59,744 nt of DNA from Streptomyces ficellus (GTDB lineage Bacteria; Actinomycetota; Actinomycetes; Streptomycetales; Streptomycetaceae): assembly GCF_030406405.1 (NCBI RefSeq), contig NZ_JAUEPL010000043.1:1-59744 (forward strand), read 5' to 3'. The translations under genes and the position numbers were made by a program. Below, one piece after another: positions 1-9,361 of this stretch (position 1 is its first letter; each line of letters begins with the position of its first letter). The notes under the pieces were generated by a model that worked only from the letters and a program-made list of their open reading frames with translations, ran no database searches and had not been told where the DNA came from.

Positions 1-74
1 CCCGCGCCCGCCGCCGCCAGCCGGACGCCCGCCCCGGCCGCCCCGGCCGCCCCGCGCGCCCCGGTCGCCGTCAT
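1..74 (-). CDS. 5'-end of an unidentified gene, cut by the window edge
   Basis: An ATG at 74 overlaps the stop codon of the hydroxylase gene in an ATGA arrangement, with GGAG about 8 nt upstream inside that gene. The frame stays open for the 24 codons available and begins MTATGARGAA. It is Ala/Gly-rich and carries no recognisable motif. The position suggests translational coupling to the upstream flavin hydroxylase. A partner flavin reductase would be a natural neighbour, but nothing visible shows that. Confidence 0.35.
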   Translation of the reverse strand, partial: MTATGARGAAGAAGAGVRLAAAGA

Positions 75-1522
75 CGCGCACGCTCCAGGTCGTAGCCGTC
101 GAGGCAGGCCTGCGCCAGGGCTTCGCAGCCGGCCGTGTCGCCTTCCCAGGCTTGCTGCATCAGGTAGACGTGCGGGGCGCCGTGGTAGAAGCGTTCGTAC
201 TGTTCGTGGCGGCCGGCGAATTCCGAGCCGAGGGCGTCCCAGGCCAGTTTCAGCAGCTTGATCCGGTCTTCTGCCGGGGTGCCGGGCGAGCGGATGTACT
301 TGCGGACCAGCGGGCCGAGCTCCGGGTGCAGCAGGTCCTCGCCGGACGCGGGGAGCTGGATGACGCCGCCGCCCGCGAGGAGTTTGATCTCCTGCACGGC
401 CCGCGGGTACAGCTCGCCGGCCATGATGCGTTGCGCGAAGGAGATGTCCTTGCCGGGCATCACCCCGCCGCGTCCGCCGTCGACCTGTTCGTACGACGCC
501 TCGGCGGCCAGCACGAACGCCTTGGCCTGCGCGACCATCCCCATCAGCCGGCCGATGGCCTGGGTGACCGGCGGCAGCTGGTAGGTGTTGTTGGCCTTGG
601 CCAGCAGGATCGCGATGCCGGTGAGGAACTCCAGCTTGGTCCAGAAGCGGGTGGCGGCCTGGTGCACGAAGTTCCGGTACGCGGGGGTCTGCCACCACAT
701 CCGGAAGGAGACGTCCACGTCGCGGTAGGCGAGGACGTTCTCCCACGGCACGAACACGTCGTCGCACACGAGCAGCGCGTCGTTCTCGTCGAAGCGCGAG
801 GAGAGCGGGTTGTCGAAGATGCTGCGGGCCTGTGCCTCGTAGGAGGTACGGGAGACGAACTTCAGCCCCGGCGTGCCGATCGGGATCGAGAAGCAGACCG
901 CGTGTTCCACGTCCTGGGGCGCGAGGGGCTCGATCGTGCCGACGACGACCTCGTTGCCGAAGACGGCGGCGGTGCCGATCATCTTGGCGCCGCGCACCAC
1001 GATCCCGCCGTCCTTCTCGGCCACCACCCGCACCACCAGGTCGTCCTCCTCCTGCTCGGAGGCGGACCTGGTCCGGTCGATCTGCGGGTTGGTGATGGTG
1101 AAGGCCGGGTACAGGTCGCCCTCGGCGAGCCGCCGGTGGTAGGCGAGGGCGTTGGGGGCCCCGTCGTACGCGTCGGTGGTGAAGACCCCCGGCAGCGCCG
1201 CGAACCCGGCCGCGCCGCCCGCCATGTAGTCGGGCGTGCGCCCCAGGAAGCCGAAGCTCGCCTCCGCCCACACCTTGTACGCCGCGCGGCGGGCGACGAG
1301 GTCCTCGTACGAACGCGGGATCGCGTACGCGCGGTGGACGCCGCCCTGGGTCAGGACCGGGGTGTGCGCGGAGTCGTGCGCCAGGTCGTACAGGCGGGCG
1401 ACGGACGCGGCGGTGTTGCGGAACGCGGGGTGTGAGGTGACGTCCTCCACCCGCTCACCGTCGAGCCATATCTCCCGGCCGTCGCGCAGCGACGCCAGAT
1501 ACTCCTGACCGGACCTCGTCAC
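71..1522 (-). CDS. 4-hydroxyphenylacetate 3-hydroxylase (HpaB) family flavin monooxygenase
   Basis: About 483 aa. The protein reads through as an HpaB-family enzyme: an N-terminal HpaB_N-like region (the stretch around ITNPQIDRTR and the beta-region around GTAAVFGNEVVVG), then a helical C-terminal half with RFWTKLEFLTGIA. The family uses FADH2 from a separate reductase to hydroxylate phenols; the substrate here cannot be read from sequence. A longer frame starts at 1546. I prefer the GTG at 1522 because GAGGAG (1528-1533 on the plus strand as ctcctc) sits 5 nt upstream, and the eight extra codons would lie within a 10-bp inverted repeat. An AraC gene lies immediately upstream on the same strand. 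Confidence 0.85.
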   Translation of the reverse strand: MTRSGQEYLASLRDGREIWLDGERVEDVTSHPAFRNTAASVARLYDLAHDSAHTPVLTQGGVHRAYAIPRSYEDLVARRAAYKVWAEASFGFLGRTPDYMAGGAAGFAALPGVFTTDAYDGAPNALAYHRRLAEGDLYPAFTITNPQIDRTRSASEQEEDDLVVRVVAEKDGGIVVRGAKMIGTAAVFGNEVVVGTIEPLAPQDVEHAVCFSIPIGTPGLKFVSRTSYEAQARSIFDNPLSSRFDENDALLVCDDVFVPWENVLAYRDVDVSFRMWWQTPAYRNFVHQAATRFWTKLEFLTGIAILLAKANNTYQLPPVTQAIGRLMGMVAQAKAFVLAAEASYEQVDGGRGGVMPGKDISFAQRIMAGELYPRAVQEIKLLAGGGVIQLPASGEDLLHPELGPLVRKYIRSPGTPAEDRIKLLKLAWDALGSEFAGRHEQYERFYHGAPHVYLMQQAWEGDTAGCEALAQACLDGYDLERAR

Positions 1523-1544
1523 CGATTCTCCTCTTGCGGAAGCC

Positions 1545-1588
1545 ATTGCCGCAGCAGAGCCTGTCTGTCCGTACGCACCTGCGGCAAT
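1545..1588. promoter_or_regulatory. 10-bp inverted repeat in the hydroxylase leader
   Basis: ATTGCCGCAG (1545-1554) and CTGCGGCAAT (1579-1588) are exact inverse copies separated by 24 nt. They lie in the 93-nt gap between the AraC stop and the hydroxylase gene. The repeat could be an operator, or it could form a leader hairpin in the transcript. It spans the alternative ATG at 1546, which argues for the GTG start at 1522. Confidence 0.5.
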
Positions 1589-1639
1589 GAACGTCCGTCC
1601 ATGGGTCCTTAAGAACCGGCCAGTCGAGTTCCGGTCACC

Positions 1640-2593
1640 TCACGCCGCGCTCACGGCACCCGCCCGGTACTCACCCGGAGTGACGCCGAACCATTTGCGG
1701 AAGGCAAGATGGAAGCCGACCGCGCTCTGGTAACCGACCCGCTGCGGCACCGCCGACTGCGGCAGGGACGTTTCGCCGAGCAGCCGCGCCGCCTCCTGCA
1801 TGCGCCGTCCGGTCAGGTGGCGGGCCGGGGCCTCACCGACCAGTTCCCGGAAGGCGGCGGTGAACGCGGAGCGGGACATGCCGACCTCGCGGGCGAGCGA
1901 CTCGATGGTCCACGGTTCGGCGAACCGGGTCGCGATCATCACCAGCGCGCGGCTGACGCCCGGATGGCGCAGTACGGGCAGGGACGCCGGGTTCTCGGCG
2001 AACTCCCGCAGCAGCGGGCGCAGCGCCAGCACGAGGGCCATCTCGAAGGCCCGCAGCGTGATCAGCCGGTCGCCGGGGCCGACGGGCCGGTCGGGGGCGG
2101 CGAGCAGCCGCAGGGTGTCGCGCAGCAGCGGTTCGCGGCCGACCTGGGAGCCGTCGAGGACCAGGGCCCAGGGCAGCGCCTTGTACAGGCCGGTGGCGGC
2201 GCTGGCGTCGTAGTGCAACCCGGCGCACAGCAGCCGGCTGCGCGGTCCGGAGCCGTCGATGCGGATCTCGCCCGAGGTGCCGGGCTGCCGCTCGGGCAGC
2301 ACGGCCTTGAGCGGTACGCCCTGCCGGTCGGGCTGGTCGGAGAGCCGGTGCGCGGTGCCGGTGGGGAAGACGGCGAGGTCCCCGGCGCGCAGTTCCTGGG
2401 GGGCGTGGCCCTCCGCGGTGATCCAGCAGCCGCCCTCGACGATGTAGTGCAGGACGGCACAGCTCTGCTCGGCGTCCCCCTCGATGGCCCAGGGGGCGCT
2501 GACGTGCCAGCGGCTGTCGAAGACGCCGGTGAGGCGCAGCGGTTGCAGCAGCTCGCTGAGGAGGTCGTCGTTTTCGGTGCGCACGGTGTCCAT
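1640..2593 (-). CDS. AraC family transcriptional regulator with cupin-type sensor domain
   Basis: 317 aa. Residues about 10-190 form a cupin-like effector domain (HYIVEGGCWITAEGH, LRAGDLAVFPTGTAHRL), of the type paired with AraC regulators of oxidoreductase genes. Residues about 215-312 carry the double helix-turn-helix (WTIESLAREVGMSRSAFTAAF, then VGYQSAVGFHLAFRKWFG and the family PGEYR ending). The ATG has GAAGGA 7 nt upstream. It is divergent from the NmrA-like gene and upstream of the HpaB-type gene, so either could be its target. The inducer is unknown. Confidence 0.9.
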   Translation of the reverse strand: MDTVRTENDDLLSELLQPLRLTGVFDSRWHVSAPWAIEGDAEQSCAVLHYIVEGGCWITAEGHAPQELRAGDLAVFPTGTAHRLSDQPDRQGVPLKAVLPERQPGTSGEIRIDGSGPRSRLLCAGLHYDASAATGLYKALPWALVLDGSQVGREPLLRDTLRLLAAPDRPVGPGDRLITLRAFEMALVLALRPLLREFAENPASLPVLRHPGVSRALVMIATRFAEPWTIESLAREVGMSRSAFTAAFRELVGEAPARHLTGRRMQEAARLLGETSLPQSAVPQRVGYQSAVGFHLAFRKWFGVTPGEYRAGAVSAA

Positions 2594-2728
2594 GGACGAT
2601 CCTTCAACCCCCGCCCCGAATTGTTAATTGATCGGCCAAAGCCGCCGCCGCCAGCCTGAGAGGAGCCGTCATGGCAGCAGTCACACCCTATCGAAGGGCC
2701 ATTCAGGCATATGTCGGAGCAGATTCAG

Positions 2729-3652
2729 ATGCGGGTAGCGGTCGTCGGGGCCACCGGTTTCCAGGGCGGTGCGGTGGCCCGTCTGTTGACCGAGCGCAAC
2801 CACCGGGTACGTACGCTCTCCCGCCGTCCCGAGGGGGACCGGCCGCCGCTGCCGGGCGTCTCGTGCGCCACGGGCGACCTGGGCCACGCCGAGGACGTAC
2901 GGCAGCTGTTCTCGGGGGCGACGCACGCCGCGGTGGTGATGCCGCTGGTGTACGAGCCGGAGCAGGTGCGCCGGTACGCCCGGAACATCGCGGAGGCGGC
3001 CGTGGCGGCCGGCGTGCGGCGGCTGGTCTACAACGCCAACACCCGCGTCCCGCGCTCGGCCACCGCGGTCGCGGCGTTCGAGACGCGCCGGATCGCGGAG
3101 GAGGTGCTGCGCGACAGCGGGGTGCCGCTGGTGGTGCTGCGGCCCCCGGTGTACCTGGACAACCTGTTCAGCCCCTGGAACGGGCCGGCGCTGGTCAATG
3201 AGGGCGTCCTCGCCTATCCGCTGCCCGCCGACGTGCCCACGGCGTGGCTCTCGCACCGGGACCTGGCGGAGGCGGTGCACGCGGCGCTCACCGTGGACGG
3301 GCTGGAGGGCCGGACGTTCGACATCGGCGGTGCGCGGACCTTGACGGGTGAGGAGCTGGCGGAGGCGTTCGGCCGGGGGCTGGGGCGGCGGGTGCGCTAC
3401 CAGGCGCTGGCGCCGCGGGTCTTCGAGCAGGGCCTCGCGCAGGTGCTCGGCCGGGACGCGGCGGCCGGTGTGGCGGGCATCTACCACTACATGGCGGCGG
3501 GGACGGACCGGCTGCTTCTGGCGGGGGATGACGGCGTGTCGGCCGGGGCGCTGTCGGTGGAGGCCACGCCGGTCGAGGAGTGGGTGACGCGGCAGCCGTG
3601 GCAGGTCTGGGCCAACGACCCGGAGGAGCAGGACGCCCAGACGCTCACCTGA
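2729..3652 (+). CDS. NmrA-like NAD(P)-binding atypical SDR protein
   Basis: About 307 aa. It opens MRVAVVGATGFQGGAV, a Rossmann nucleotide-binding loop (GxxGxxG) at the extreme N-terminus, followed by an Arg-rich beta2-alpha segment that suggests NADPH. The rest fits NmrA/SDR_a5: no canonical YxxxK is evident, and RRLVYNANTR replaces the usual catalytic region. It may be a redox sensor or a reductase. I chose ATG 2729 because GGAG lies 9 nt upstream and the Rossmann fold then starts at residue 1; an in-frame ATG at 2711 would add six residues. It is divergent from the AraC gene across about 120 nt. Confidence 0.85.
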   Translation: MRVAVVGATGFQGGAVARLLTERNHRVRTLSRRPEGDRPPLPGVSCATGDLGHAEDVRQLFSGATHAAVVMPLVYEPEQVRRYARNIAEAAVAAGVRRLVYNANTRVPRSATAVAAFETRRIAEEVLRDSGVPLVVLRPPVYLDNLFSPWNGPALVNEGVLAYPLPADVPTAWLSHRDLAEAVHAALTVDGLEGRTFDIGGARTLTGEELAEAFGRGLGRRVRYQALAPRVFEQGLAQVLGRDAAAGVAGIYHYMAAGTDRLLLAGDDGVSAGALSVEATPVEEWVTRQPWQVWANDPEEQDAQTLT

Positions 3653-3676
3653 ACGCCATCTGACACACCCGAGCGC

Positions 3677-3714
3677 GAACCGGCCCCGATTTTCCACTCG
3701 AACGGGGCCGGTTC
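3677..3714 (+). terminator. Intrinsic terminator-like hairpin after the NmrA-like gene
   Basis: GAACCGGCCCCG (3677-3688) pairs perfectly with CGGGGCCGGTTC (3703-3714) across a 14-nt loop. There is only a short pyrimidine tail, which is common in Streptomyces. It separates the NmrA-like gene from glgE. Confidence 0.7.
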
Positions 3715-3827
3715 TCGCTGTCCGGCTACGCCAGAGTAGTTAGCACGCCGCCGGATTGCCCACCCGAAGGGTGTGGGAAGGCTCCTCCGGTACCCGCCCA
3801 CCCGAGTGAACCCGGACAGGAGCGGTG

Positions 3828-5897
3828 ATGCCTGCGCCCCAACACTCGTCAACGGAGCAAGTACAAAGAGCGATACCCCGTAAGCAACCCTCAGGTGATG
3901 CCGTGAACTCGCTGATTGGTCGCATTCCCGTCCTCGATGTACGCCCGCTGGTCGACTGCGGCAGAAGGCCCGCCAAGGCGGTGACCGGCGAAACCTTCCA
4001 GATTACGGCCACGGTGTTTCGTGAGGGGCATGACGCCGTCGCCGCCAATGTCGTCCTGACCGACCCCTCCGGCCACCCCGGCCCCTTCACCCCGATGCGC
4101 GAGCTGGCCCCCGGCACCGACCGCTGGGGGGCCGAGGTCACCCCCACGGCCGAAGGGCGGTGGACATACGCGGTGGAGGCCTGGAGCGACCCGATCGCCA
4201 CCTGGCGCCACCACGCGGGCATCAAGATCCCGGCCGGTATCGACACCGAACTGGTCCTCGCCGAGGGCGCCGCCCTGCACGAGCGGGCCGCGGACGGCGT
4301 ACCGAAGAGCGAGGGCCGCGAGGCCGTGCTCGCCGTGGTGGACGCGCTGCGCGACGAGCGGCGCTCCGCCGGGGACCGGCTCGCCGCCGCGCTCGCCACC
4401 GAGGCGGTGGCGGCGCTGGCCGCCCACCCGCTGCGCGAACTGGTCACCTCCTCCAGGCCGTTGCCGTTGCTGGTGGAACGGGAGAGGGCGCTGTTCGGCT
4501 CGTGGTACGAGATGTTCCCGCGCTCCGAAGGGGCGAGAGAGGTCGACGGACGACTGATTTCGGGCAACTTCCGTACGGCCGCCGAGCGGCTGCCCGCGAT
4601 CGCCGCGATGGGCTTCGACGTGGTGTACCTGCCCCCCATCCACCCCATCGGTACCACCCACCGCAAGGGCCCCAACAACACCCTCACCCCCGGCCCCGAC
4701 GACGTCGGCGTGCCGTGGGCGATCGGCTCCCACGAGGGCGGCCACGACGCCATCCACCCGGACCTGGGCACCATCGAGGACTTCGACGCCTTCGTCGAAC
4801 GGGCGCGCGAACTGCGCCTGGAGGTCGCCCTGGACTTCGCGCTCCAGTGCTCCCCCGACCACCCGTGGGTCAAGAAGCGCCCGGCCTGGTTCCACCACCG
4901 GGCCGATGGCACCATCGCGTACGCCGAGAACCCGCCCAAGAAGTACCAGGACATCTATCCGATCGCCTTCGACCGGGACATGCGGGGCATCGTCCGCGAG
5001 ACGCTGCGCGTCCTGCGGTACTGGATGGGCCACGGCGTACGGATCTTCCGCGTCGACAACCCGCACACCAAGCCGGTGGTCTTCTGGGAGAAGGTCATCG
5101 GCGCCATCAACAGGACCGACCCGGACGTGATCTTCCTGGCGGAGGCGTTCACCCGCCCGGCGATGATGCACACCCTCGCCGCGATCGGCTTCCAGCAGTC
5201 GTACACGTACTTCACCTGGCGCAACACCAAGCAGGAACTGACCGAGTACCTCACCGAGCTCTCCGGCGACGCCGCCGCCTACATGCGGCCGAACTTCTTC
5301 GTGAACACCCCCGACATCCTGCCCGCCTACCTCCAGCACGGCGGTCGGCCCGCCTTCGAGGTGCGGGCGGTGCTCGCCGCGACGATGTCCCCGACGTGGG
5401 GCGTATACGCCGGGTACGAACTGTGCGAGAACACCCCCGTACGGGAGGGCAGCGAGGAGTACCTCGACTCGGAGAAGTACCAACTGCGGCCACGGGACTG
5501 GGAGTCCGCCGAGCGCGAGGGCCGAACCATCACCCCGCTGATCACCAGCCTGAACCGGATCAGGCGCCGCAACGCCGCGCTGCGGCAGCTGCGCTCGGTC
5601 CACTTCCACCACGCCGACAACGACGCCGTCCTCGCGTACAGCAAGCGCGCGGGCTCGAACATTGTTCTGACGGTCGTCAACCTCGACCCGCGCCACACCC
5701 ACGAGGCGACGGTCTCGTTGGACATGCCGGAGCTCGGCCTCGACTGGCACGAGACCGTGCCGGTGCGCGATGAGCTCACCGGCGAGACCTATCACTGGGG
5801 CAGGGCCAACTATGTGCGCCTAGAGCCGGGTGTCACACCCGCGCACATTCTCGTCCTGCGACCGTCCCCGCCGATCGGAGGGTCACCCACATCATGA
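3828..5897 (+). CDS. glgE: GlgE, alpha-1,4-glucan:maltose-1-phosphate maltosyltransferase
   Basis: 689 aa, GH13 subfamily 3. It extends alpha-1,4-glucan using maltose 1-phosphate. An N-terminal domain (about 20-200) is followed by the catalytic barrel. GVRIFRVDNPHTKPV contains the nucleophile Asp, VIFLAEAFTRP the acid/base Glu, and TMSPTWGVYAGYEL is typical of GlgE. KYQDIYPIAF is also a family signature. ATG 3828 is preferred over GTG 3825 because the ACAGGAG ribosome site then has a 5-nt spacing. The stop overlaps the treS start (ATGA), so the two are translationally coupled. Length and motifs are complete. Confidence 0.97.
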   Translation: MPAPQHSSTEQVQRAIPRKQPSGDAVNSLIGRIPVLDVRPLVDCGRRPAKAVTGETFQITATVFREGHDAVAANVVLTDPSGHPGPFTPMRELAPGTDRWGAEVTPTAEGRWTYAVEAWSDPIATWRHHAGIKIPAGIDTELVLAEGAALHERAADGVPKSEGREAVLAVVDALRDERRSAGDRLAAALATEAVAALAAHPLRELVTSSRPLPLLVERERALFGSWYEMFPRSEGAREVDGRLISGNFRTAAERLPAIAAMGFDVVYLPPIHPIGTTHRKGPNNTLTPGPDDVGVPWAIGSHEGGHDAIHPDLGTIEDFDAFVERARELRLEVALDFALQCSPDHPWVKKRPAWFHHRADGTIAYAENPPKKYQDIYPIAFDRDMRGIVRETLRVLRYWMGHGVRIFRVDNPHTKPVVFWEKVIGAINRTDPDVIFLAEAFTRPAMMHTLAAIGFQQSYTYFTWRNTKQELTEYLTELSGDAAAYMRPNFFVNTPDILPAYLQHGGRPAFEVRAVLAATMSPTWGVYAGYELCENTPVREGSEEYLDSEKYQLRPRDWESAEREGRTITPLITSLNRIRRRNAALRQLRSVHFHHADNDAVLAYSKRAGSNIVLTVVNLDPRHTHEATVSLDMPELGLDWHETVPVRDELTGETYHWGRANYVRLEPGVTPAHILVLRPSPPIGGSPTS

Positions 5898-7762
5898 TCG
5901 TCAACGAGCCCGTCCACGACACCTTCGAGGACACCCCCGCCAAGGACCGCGACCCCGACTGGTTCAAGCGAGCCGTCTTCTACGAGGTTCTGGTCCGGTC
6001 CTTCCAGGACAGCAACGGCGACGGCGTCGGCGACCTGAAGGGCATCACCGCCAAGCTGGACTACCTTCAGTGGCTCGGGGTCGACTGCCTCTGGCTCCCG
6101 CCGTTCTTCAAGTCCCCCCTGCGGGACGGCGGTTACGACGTATCGGACTACACCTCCGTACTGCCCGAATTCGGCGACCTGGCCGACTTCGTCGAGTTCG
6201 TCGATGCCGCCCACCAGCGCGGCATGCGAGTGATCATCGACTTCGTGATGAACCACACCAGCGACCAGCACCCGTGGTTCCAGGAATCCCGCAGCGACCC
6301 CGACGGCCCCTACGGCGACTACTACGTCTGGGCCGACGACGACAAGCAGTTCCAGGACGCGCGGATCATCTTCATCGACACCGAGACGTCCAACTGGACC
6401 TTCGACCCGGTGCGCAAGCAGTACTACTGGCACCGGTTCTTCTCCCACCAGCCCGACCTCAACTACGAGAACCCGGCCGTGCAGCAGGAGATCCTGTCCG
6501 CGCTGCGCTTCTGGCTGGACCTGGGCATCGACGGCTTCCGCCTCGACGCCGTGCCGTACCTCTACCAGGAGGAGGGCACAAACTGCGAGAACCTCCCGGC
6601 CACCCACGCCTTCCTCAAGCGGGTACGCAAGGAGATCGACGCCGCCTACCCCGACACCGTGCTCCTCGCCGAGGCCAACCAGTGGCCGGAGGACGTCGTC
6701 GACTACTTCGGCGACTACGCGGCCGGCGGCGACGAGTGCCACATGGCGTTCCACTTCCCCGTCATGCCGCGCATCTTCATGGCCGTGCGCCGGGAGTCGC
6801 GCTACCCCGTCTCGGAAGTCCTGGCCAAGACCCCGGCGATCCCGGAGAACTGCCAGTGGGGCATCTTCCTGCGCAACCACGACGAGCTGACGCTGGAAAT
6901 GGTCACCGACGAAGAGCGCGACTACATGTACGCGGAGTACGCCAAGGATCCGCGGATGCGCGCCAACATCGGCATCCGGCGGCGCCTCGCCCCGCTCCTG
7001 GACAACGACCGCAACCAGATCGAGCTGTTCACCGCGCTGCTGCTGTCCCTGCCCGGCTCGCCGATCCTGTACTACGGCGACGAGATCGGGATGGGCGACA
7101 ACATCTGGCTCGGCGACCGGGACGGCGTGCGCACCCCCATGCAGTGGACGCCCGACCGCAACGCGGGCTTCTCGTCCTGCGACCCGGGGCGGCTGTACCT
7201 GCCGACCATCATGGACCCGGTCTACGGCTACCAGGTGACGAACGTGGAGGCGTCGATGGCGTCCCCGTCGTCGCTGCTGCACTGGACGCGGCGGATGATC
7301 GAGATCCGTAAGCAGAACCCCGCTTTCGGCCTCGGCTCGTACACCGAGCTCCCGTCGTCCAACCCGGCGGTCCTCGCCTTCCTGCGGGAGTACGGCGACG
7401 ACCTGGTGATGTGCGTGCACAACTTCTCGCGCTTCCCACAGCCGACGGAGCTGGACCTGCGCCGGTTCAACGAGATGCACCCGGTGGAGCTGATCGGCGG
7501 GGTCCGCTTCCCCGCCATCGGCGAATGGCCGTATCTGCTCACCCTCGCGGGTCACGGCTTCTACTGGTTCCGCCTGCGCAAGGACGCCTCGAAGAAGGCG
7601 AAGGGCAAGGCCACCGGAAAGACCGTCACGGAGGCGACGGTGGCGACCTCCTCGCCGACGAGCACGGGCGCCGGCATGGGCGCGGCGCCCAGGCCCGCCA
7701 CGGCCGCTCCGGCGGCCACGGCGGGACCGGCGGACGCGGCGCGTGGGGGCCGCAGCGGGTGA
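5894..7762 (+). CDS. treS: Trehalose synthase (maltose alpha-D-glucosyltransferase)
   Basis: 622 aa, GH13. It interconverts trehalose and maltose, feeding maltose to the maltokinase two positions on. The barrel starts at about residue 25 with FYEVLVRSFQDSNGDG. The nucleophile lies in GIDGFRLDAVPYLY, the general acid in TVLLAEANQWPEDV and the third Asp in FLRNHDELTLEMV. The last 55-60 residues are a Lys/Thr/Ala/Pro-rich tail that looks disordered and is not part of the enzyme fold. It is coupled to glgE by ATGA. It is not fused to the maltokinase as in some actinobacteria. Confidence 0.97.
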   Translation: MIVNEPVHDTFEDTPAKDRDPDWFKRAVFYEVLVRSFQDSNGDGVGDLKGITAKLDYLQWLGVDCLWLPPFFKSPLRDGGYDVSDYTSVLPEFGDLADFVEFVDAAHQRGMRVIIDFVMNHTSDQHPWFQESRSDPDGPYGDYYVWADDDKQFQDARIIFIDTETSNWTFDPVRKQYYWHRFFSHQPDLNYENPAVQQEILSALRFWLDLGIDGFRLDAVPYLYQEEGTNCENLPATHAFLKRVRKEIDAAYPDTVLLAEANQWPEDVVDYFGDYAAGGDECHMAFHFPVMPRIFMAVRRESRYPVSEVLAKTPAIPENCQWGIFLRNHDELTLEMVTDEERDYMYAEYAKDPRMRANIGIRRRLAPLLDNDRNQIELFTALLLSLPGSPILYYGDEIGMGDNIWLGDRDGVRTPMQWTPDRNAGFSSCDPGRLYLPTIMDPVYGYQVTNVEASMASPSSLLHWTRRMIEIRKQNPAFGLGSYTELPSSNPAVLAFLREYGDDLVMCVHNFSRFPQPTELDLRRFNEMHPVELIGGVRFPAIGEWPYLLTLAGHGFYWFRLRKDASKKAKGKATGKTVTEATVATSSPTSTGAGMGAAPRPATAAPAATAGPADAARGGRSG

Positions 7763-7770
7763 GGACATCA

Positions 7771-7797
7771 GGGCGGGGCGTTTCCGACGCCCCGCCC
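7771..7797 (+). terminator. Hairpin between treS and the maltokinase gene
   Basis: GGGCGGGGCGT (7771-7781) and ACGCCCCGCCC (7787-7797) pair perfectly over a 5-nt loop, with no U-tract. It could terminate part of the glgE-treS message, which implies that the maltokinase-glgB pair has its own promoter in the 150 nt that follow. Confidence 0.6.
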
Positions 7798-7946
7798 TGG
7801 GCACTCTCCACCTCATACGTCGATTCGGGTCTATCTCGACCATCCCCGCCCGACACGTCCCGCACAGCCGGACAGCACTCGCCGCATTCCGGGACACTCT
7901 GCACGTTCTGTGCATTTCGTAGTGCCCGGGGAAAGGACGCGCTGCC

Positions 7947-9332
7947 ATGTCGGAGACCGCATCCACCGCCCGGGCCCCCGTCGCCCTCATGCCCTCACTG
8001 GTCCCTCTGCTCCATGAATGGCTGCCCCGCCAGCGCTGGTTCGCCGGGAAGGGACGGCCCGTCAACGGCTTCGCCCTCGTCTCGGCGACCGAACTGCTCC
8101 CGCTCGACACCACGGGACCGGGCCTGCTGCACCTGCTGGTACGGGTACAGCAGCCGGGGCCGACTGCCGCCACCCAGGGCGACTGCTACCAGTTGCTGCT
8201 GGGCGTACGGGCCGAACTGCCGCCGCAGCTCGCCTCCGCCCTGATCGGCCGGGTGCCGGACGGCCCGCTGGCCGGCCGGACGGTCTACGAGGGCCTGAGC
8301 GATCCACGGCTCGCCTCACTGCTGCTGGAACGATTGCGCACACCGGGCCCGATGGGACCGCTGCGGTTCTCCCGCACGGTGGCCATCCCGGACGGTCTCA
8401 CGCCCCGCGTTCTGGACGCCGAGCAGTCCAACTCCTCGCTCGTGTACGGCGATGCGTACATCCTGAAGGTGTTCCGCCGGGTCTATCCGGGCGCCAACCC
8501 GGACCTGGAGCTGCCGCTCGCGCTCGCCCGGGCCGGCTGCGGGCGGGTGCCCGCGCCCGTCGCGTGGTACGAGACCGGCAACGGCCGCCCGGAGGCCAGC
8601 ACGCTCGGTGTCCTCCAGCCGTATCTGCGCGGCTCGCAGGACGGCTGGCAGCTCGCCCTGGACGCGCTGGGCGCCGGGCGCGACTTCACCGCCGAGGCCC
8701 GGGCGCTCGGCCGGGCCACCGCCGAGGTGCACACCGCGCTGGCCGACGCGCTGCCCACCGTCGCGCTGGGCCGGGCGCAGACCGAGAACCTGGCGCACGG
8801 CATGAGCCGCCGGCTGGACGCCGCCGCCCAGGCGGTGCCCGCGCTGATGCCGTACGTCCCCGGGCTGCGCGCCGCGTTCGAGGCGGTCGGCAAGCCCAAG
8901 GGCGGCAGCCGGTGGTGGCGGGCCCAGCGGGTGCACGGCGACCTCCACCTGGGCCAGACCTTGCGTACGCAGGACGGCGACTGGTCGGTGATCGACTTCG
9001 AGGGCGAGCCCGCGAAGCCGCTCGCCGAGCGCCGCCGCCCCCAGCCGCCGGTGCGTGACGTGGCCGGCATGCTGCGCTCCTTCGACTACGCGGCCCGCTC
9101 CTACCGCCCCTGGAACGCGGACTGGGCGGAGCGGTGCCGGGACGCGTACTGCACCGGGTACGCCGAGGCGTCGGGCACCGACCCGCGCGCCGAGCCCGCG
9201 CTGCTGCACGCGTACGAGACGGACAAGGCCGTGTACGAGGTCCTGTACGAAGCCCGGCACCGCCCCGACTGGCTCCCCGTCCCGATGGCGGCGATCCGCC
9301 GCCTGGCCGGCCGCCCCACCACCACTCCGTGA
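7947..9332 (+). CDS. Maltokinase (Pep2/Mak type)
   Basis: 461 aa. It phosphorylates maltose with ATP to maltose 1-phosphate, the GlgE donor. It has the aminoglycoside-phosphotransferase-like kinase fold: an N-terminal cap with LPRQRWFAGKGRP near residue 30, then the catalytic loop RVHGDLHLGQTL and the metal-binding segment VIDFEGEPAKP. RRPQPPVRDVAGMLRSFDYA and the closing helices are typical of the Mak family. A GGGGAAAGGA ribosome site precedes the ATG. The next gene, glgB, begins 29 nt downstream. Confidence 0.95.
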   Translation: MSETASTARAPVALMPSLVPLLHEWLPRQRWFAGKGRPVNGFALVSATELLPLDTTGPGLLHLLVRVQQPGPTAATQGDCYQLLLGVRAELPPQLASALIGRVPDGPLAGRTVYEGLSDPRLASLLLERLRTPGPMGPLRFSRTVAIPDGLTPRVLDAEQSNSSLVYGDAYILKVFRRVYPGANPDLELPLALARAGCGRVPAPVAWYETGNGRPEASTLGVLQPYLRGSQDGWQLALDALGAGRDFTAEARALGRATAEVHTALADALPTVALGRAQTENLAHGMSRRLDAAAQAVPALMPYVPGLRAAFEAVGKPKGGSRWWRAQRVHGDLHLGQTLRTQDGDWSVIDFEGEPAKPLAERRRPQPPVRDVAGMLRSFDYAARSYRPWNADWAERCRDAYCTGYAEASGTDPRAEPALLHAYETDKAVYEVLYEARHRPDWLPVPMAAIRRLAGRPTTTP

Positions 9333-9361
9333 TGTGAACGCCCTTGAGGAGGCTTTTCCCC

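Noticed and set aside
152..1435. Long plus-strand open frame opposite the HpaB-type gene
   Set aside because: It is a high-GC shadow: Val/Gly/Arg-rich, no ribosome site, no family motif, and it fully overlaps a recognisable gene.
3891..5795. 634-codon minus-strand frame opposite glgE
   Set aside because: GC-driven antisense frame with no domain; glgE explains the DNA.
5810..8173. 787-codon minus-strand frame opposite treS
   Set aside because: Same reasoning: composition-driven, crosses two genes and an intergenic hairpin.
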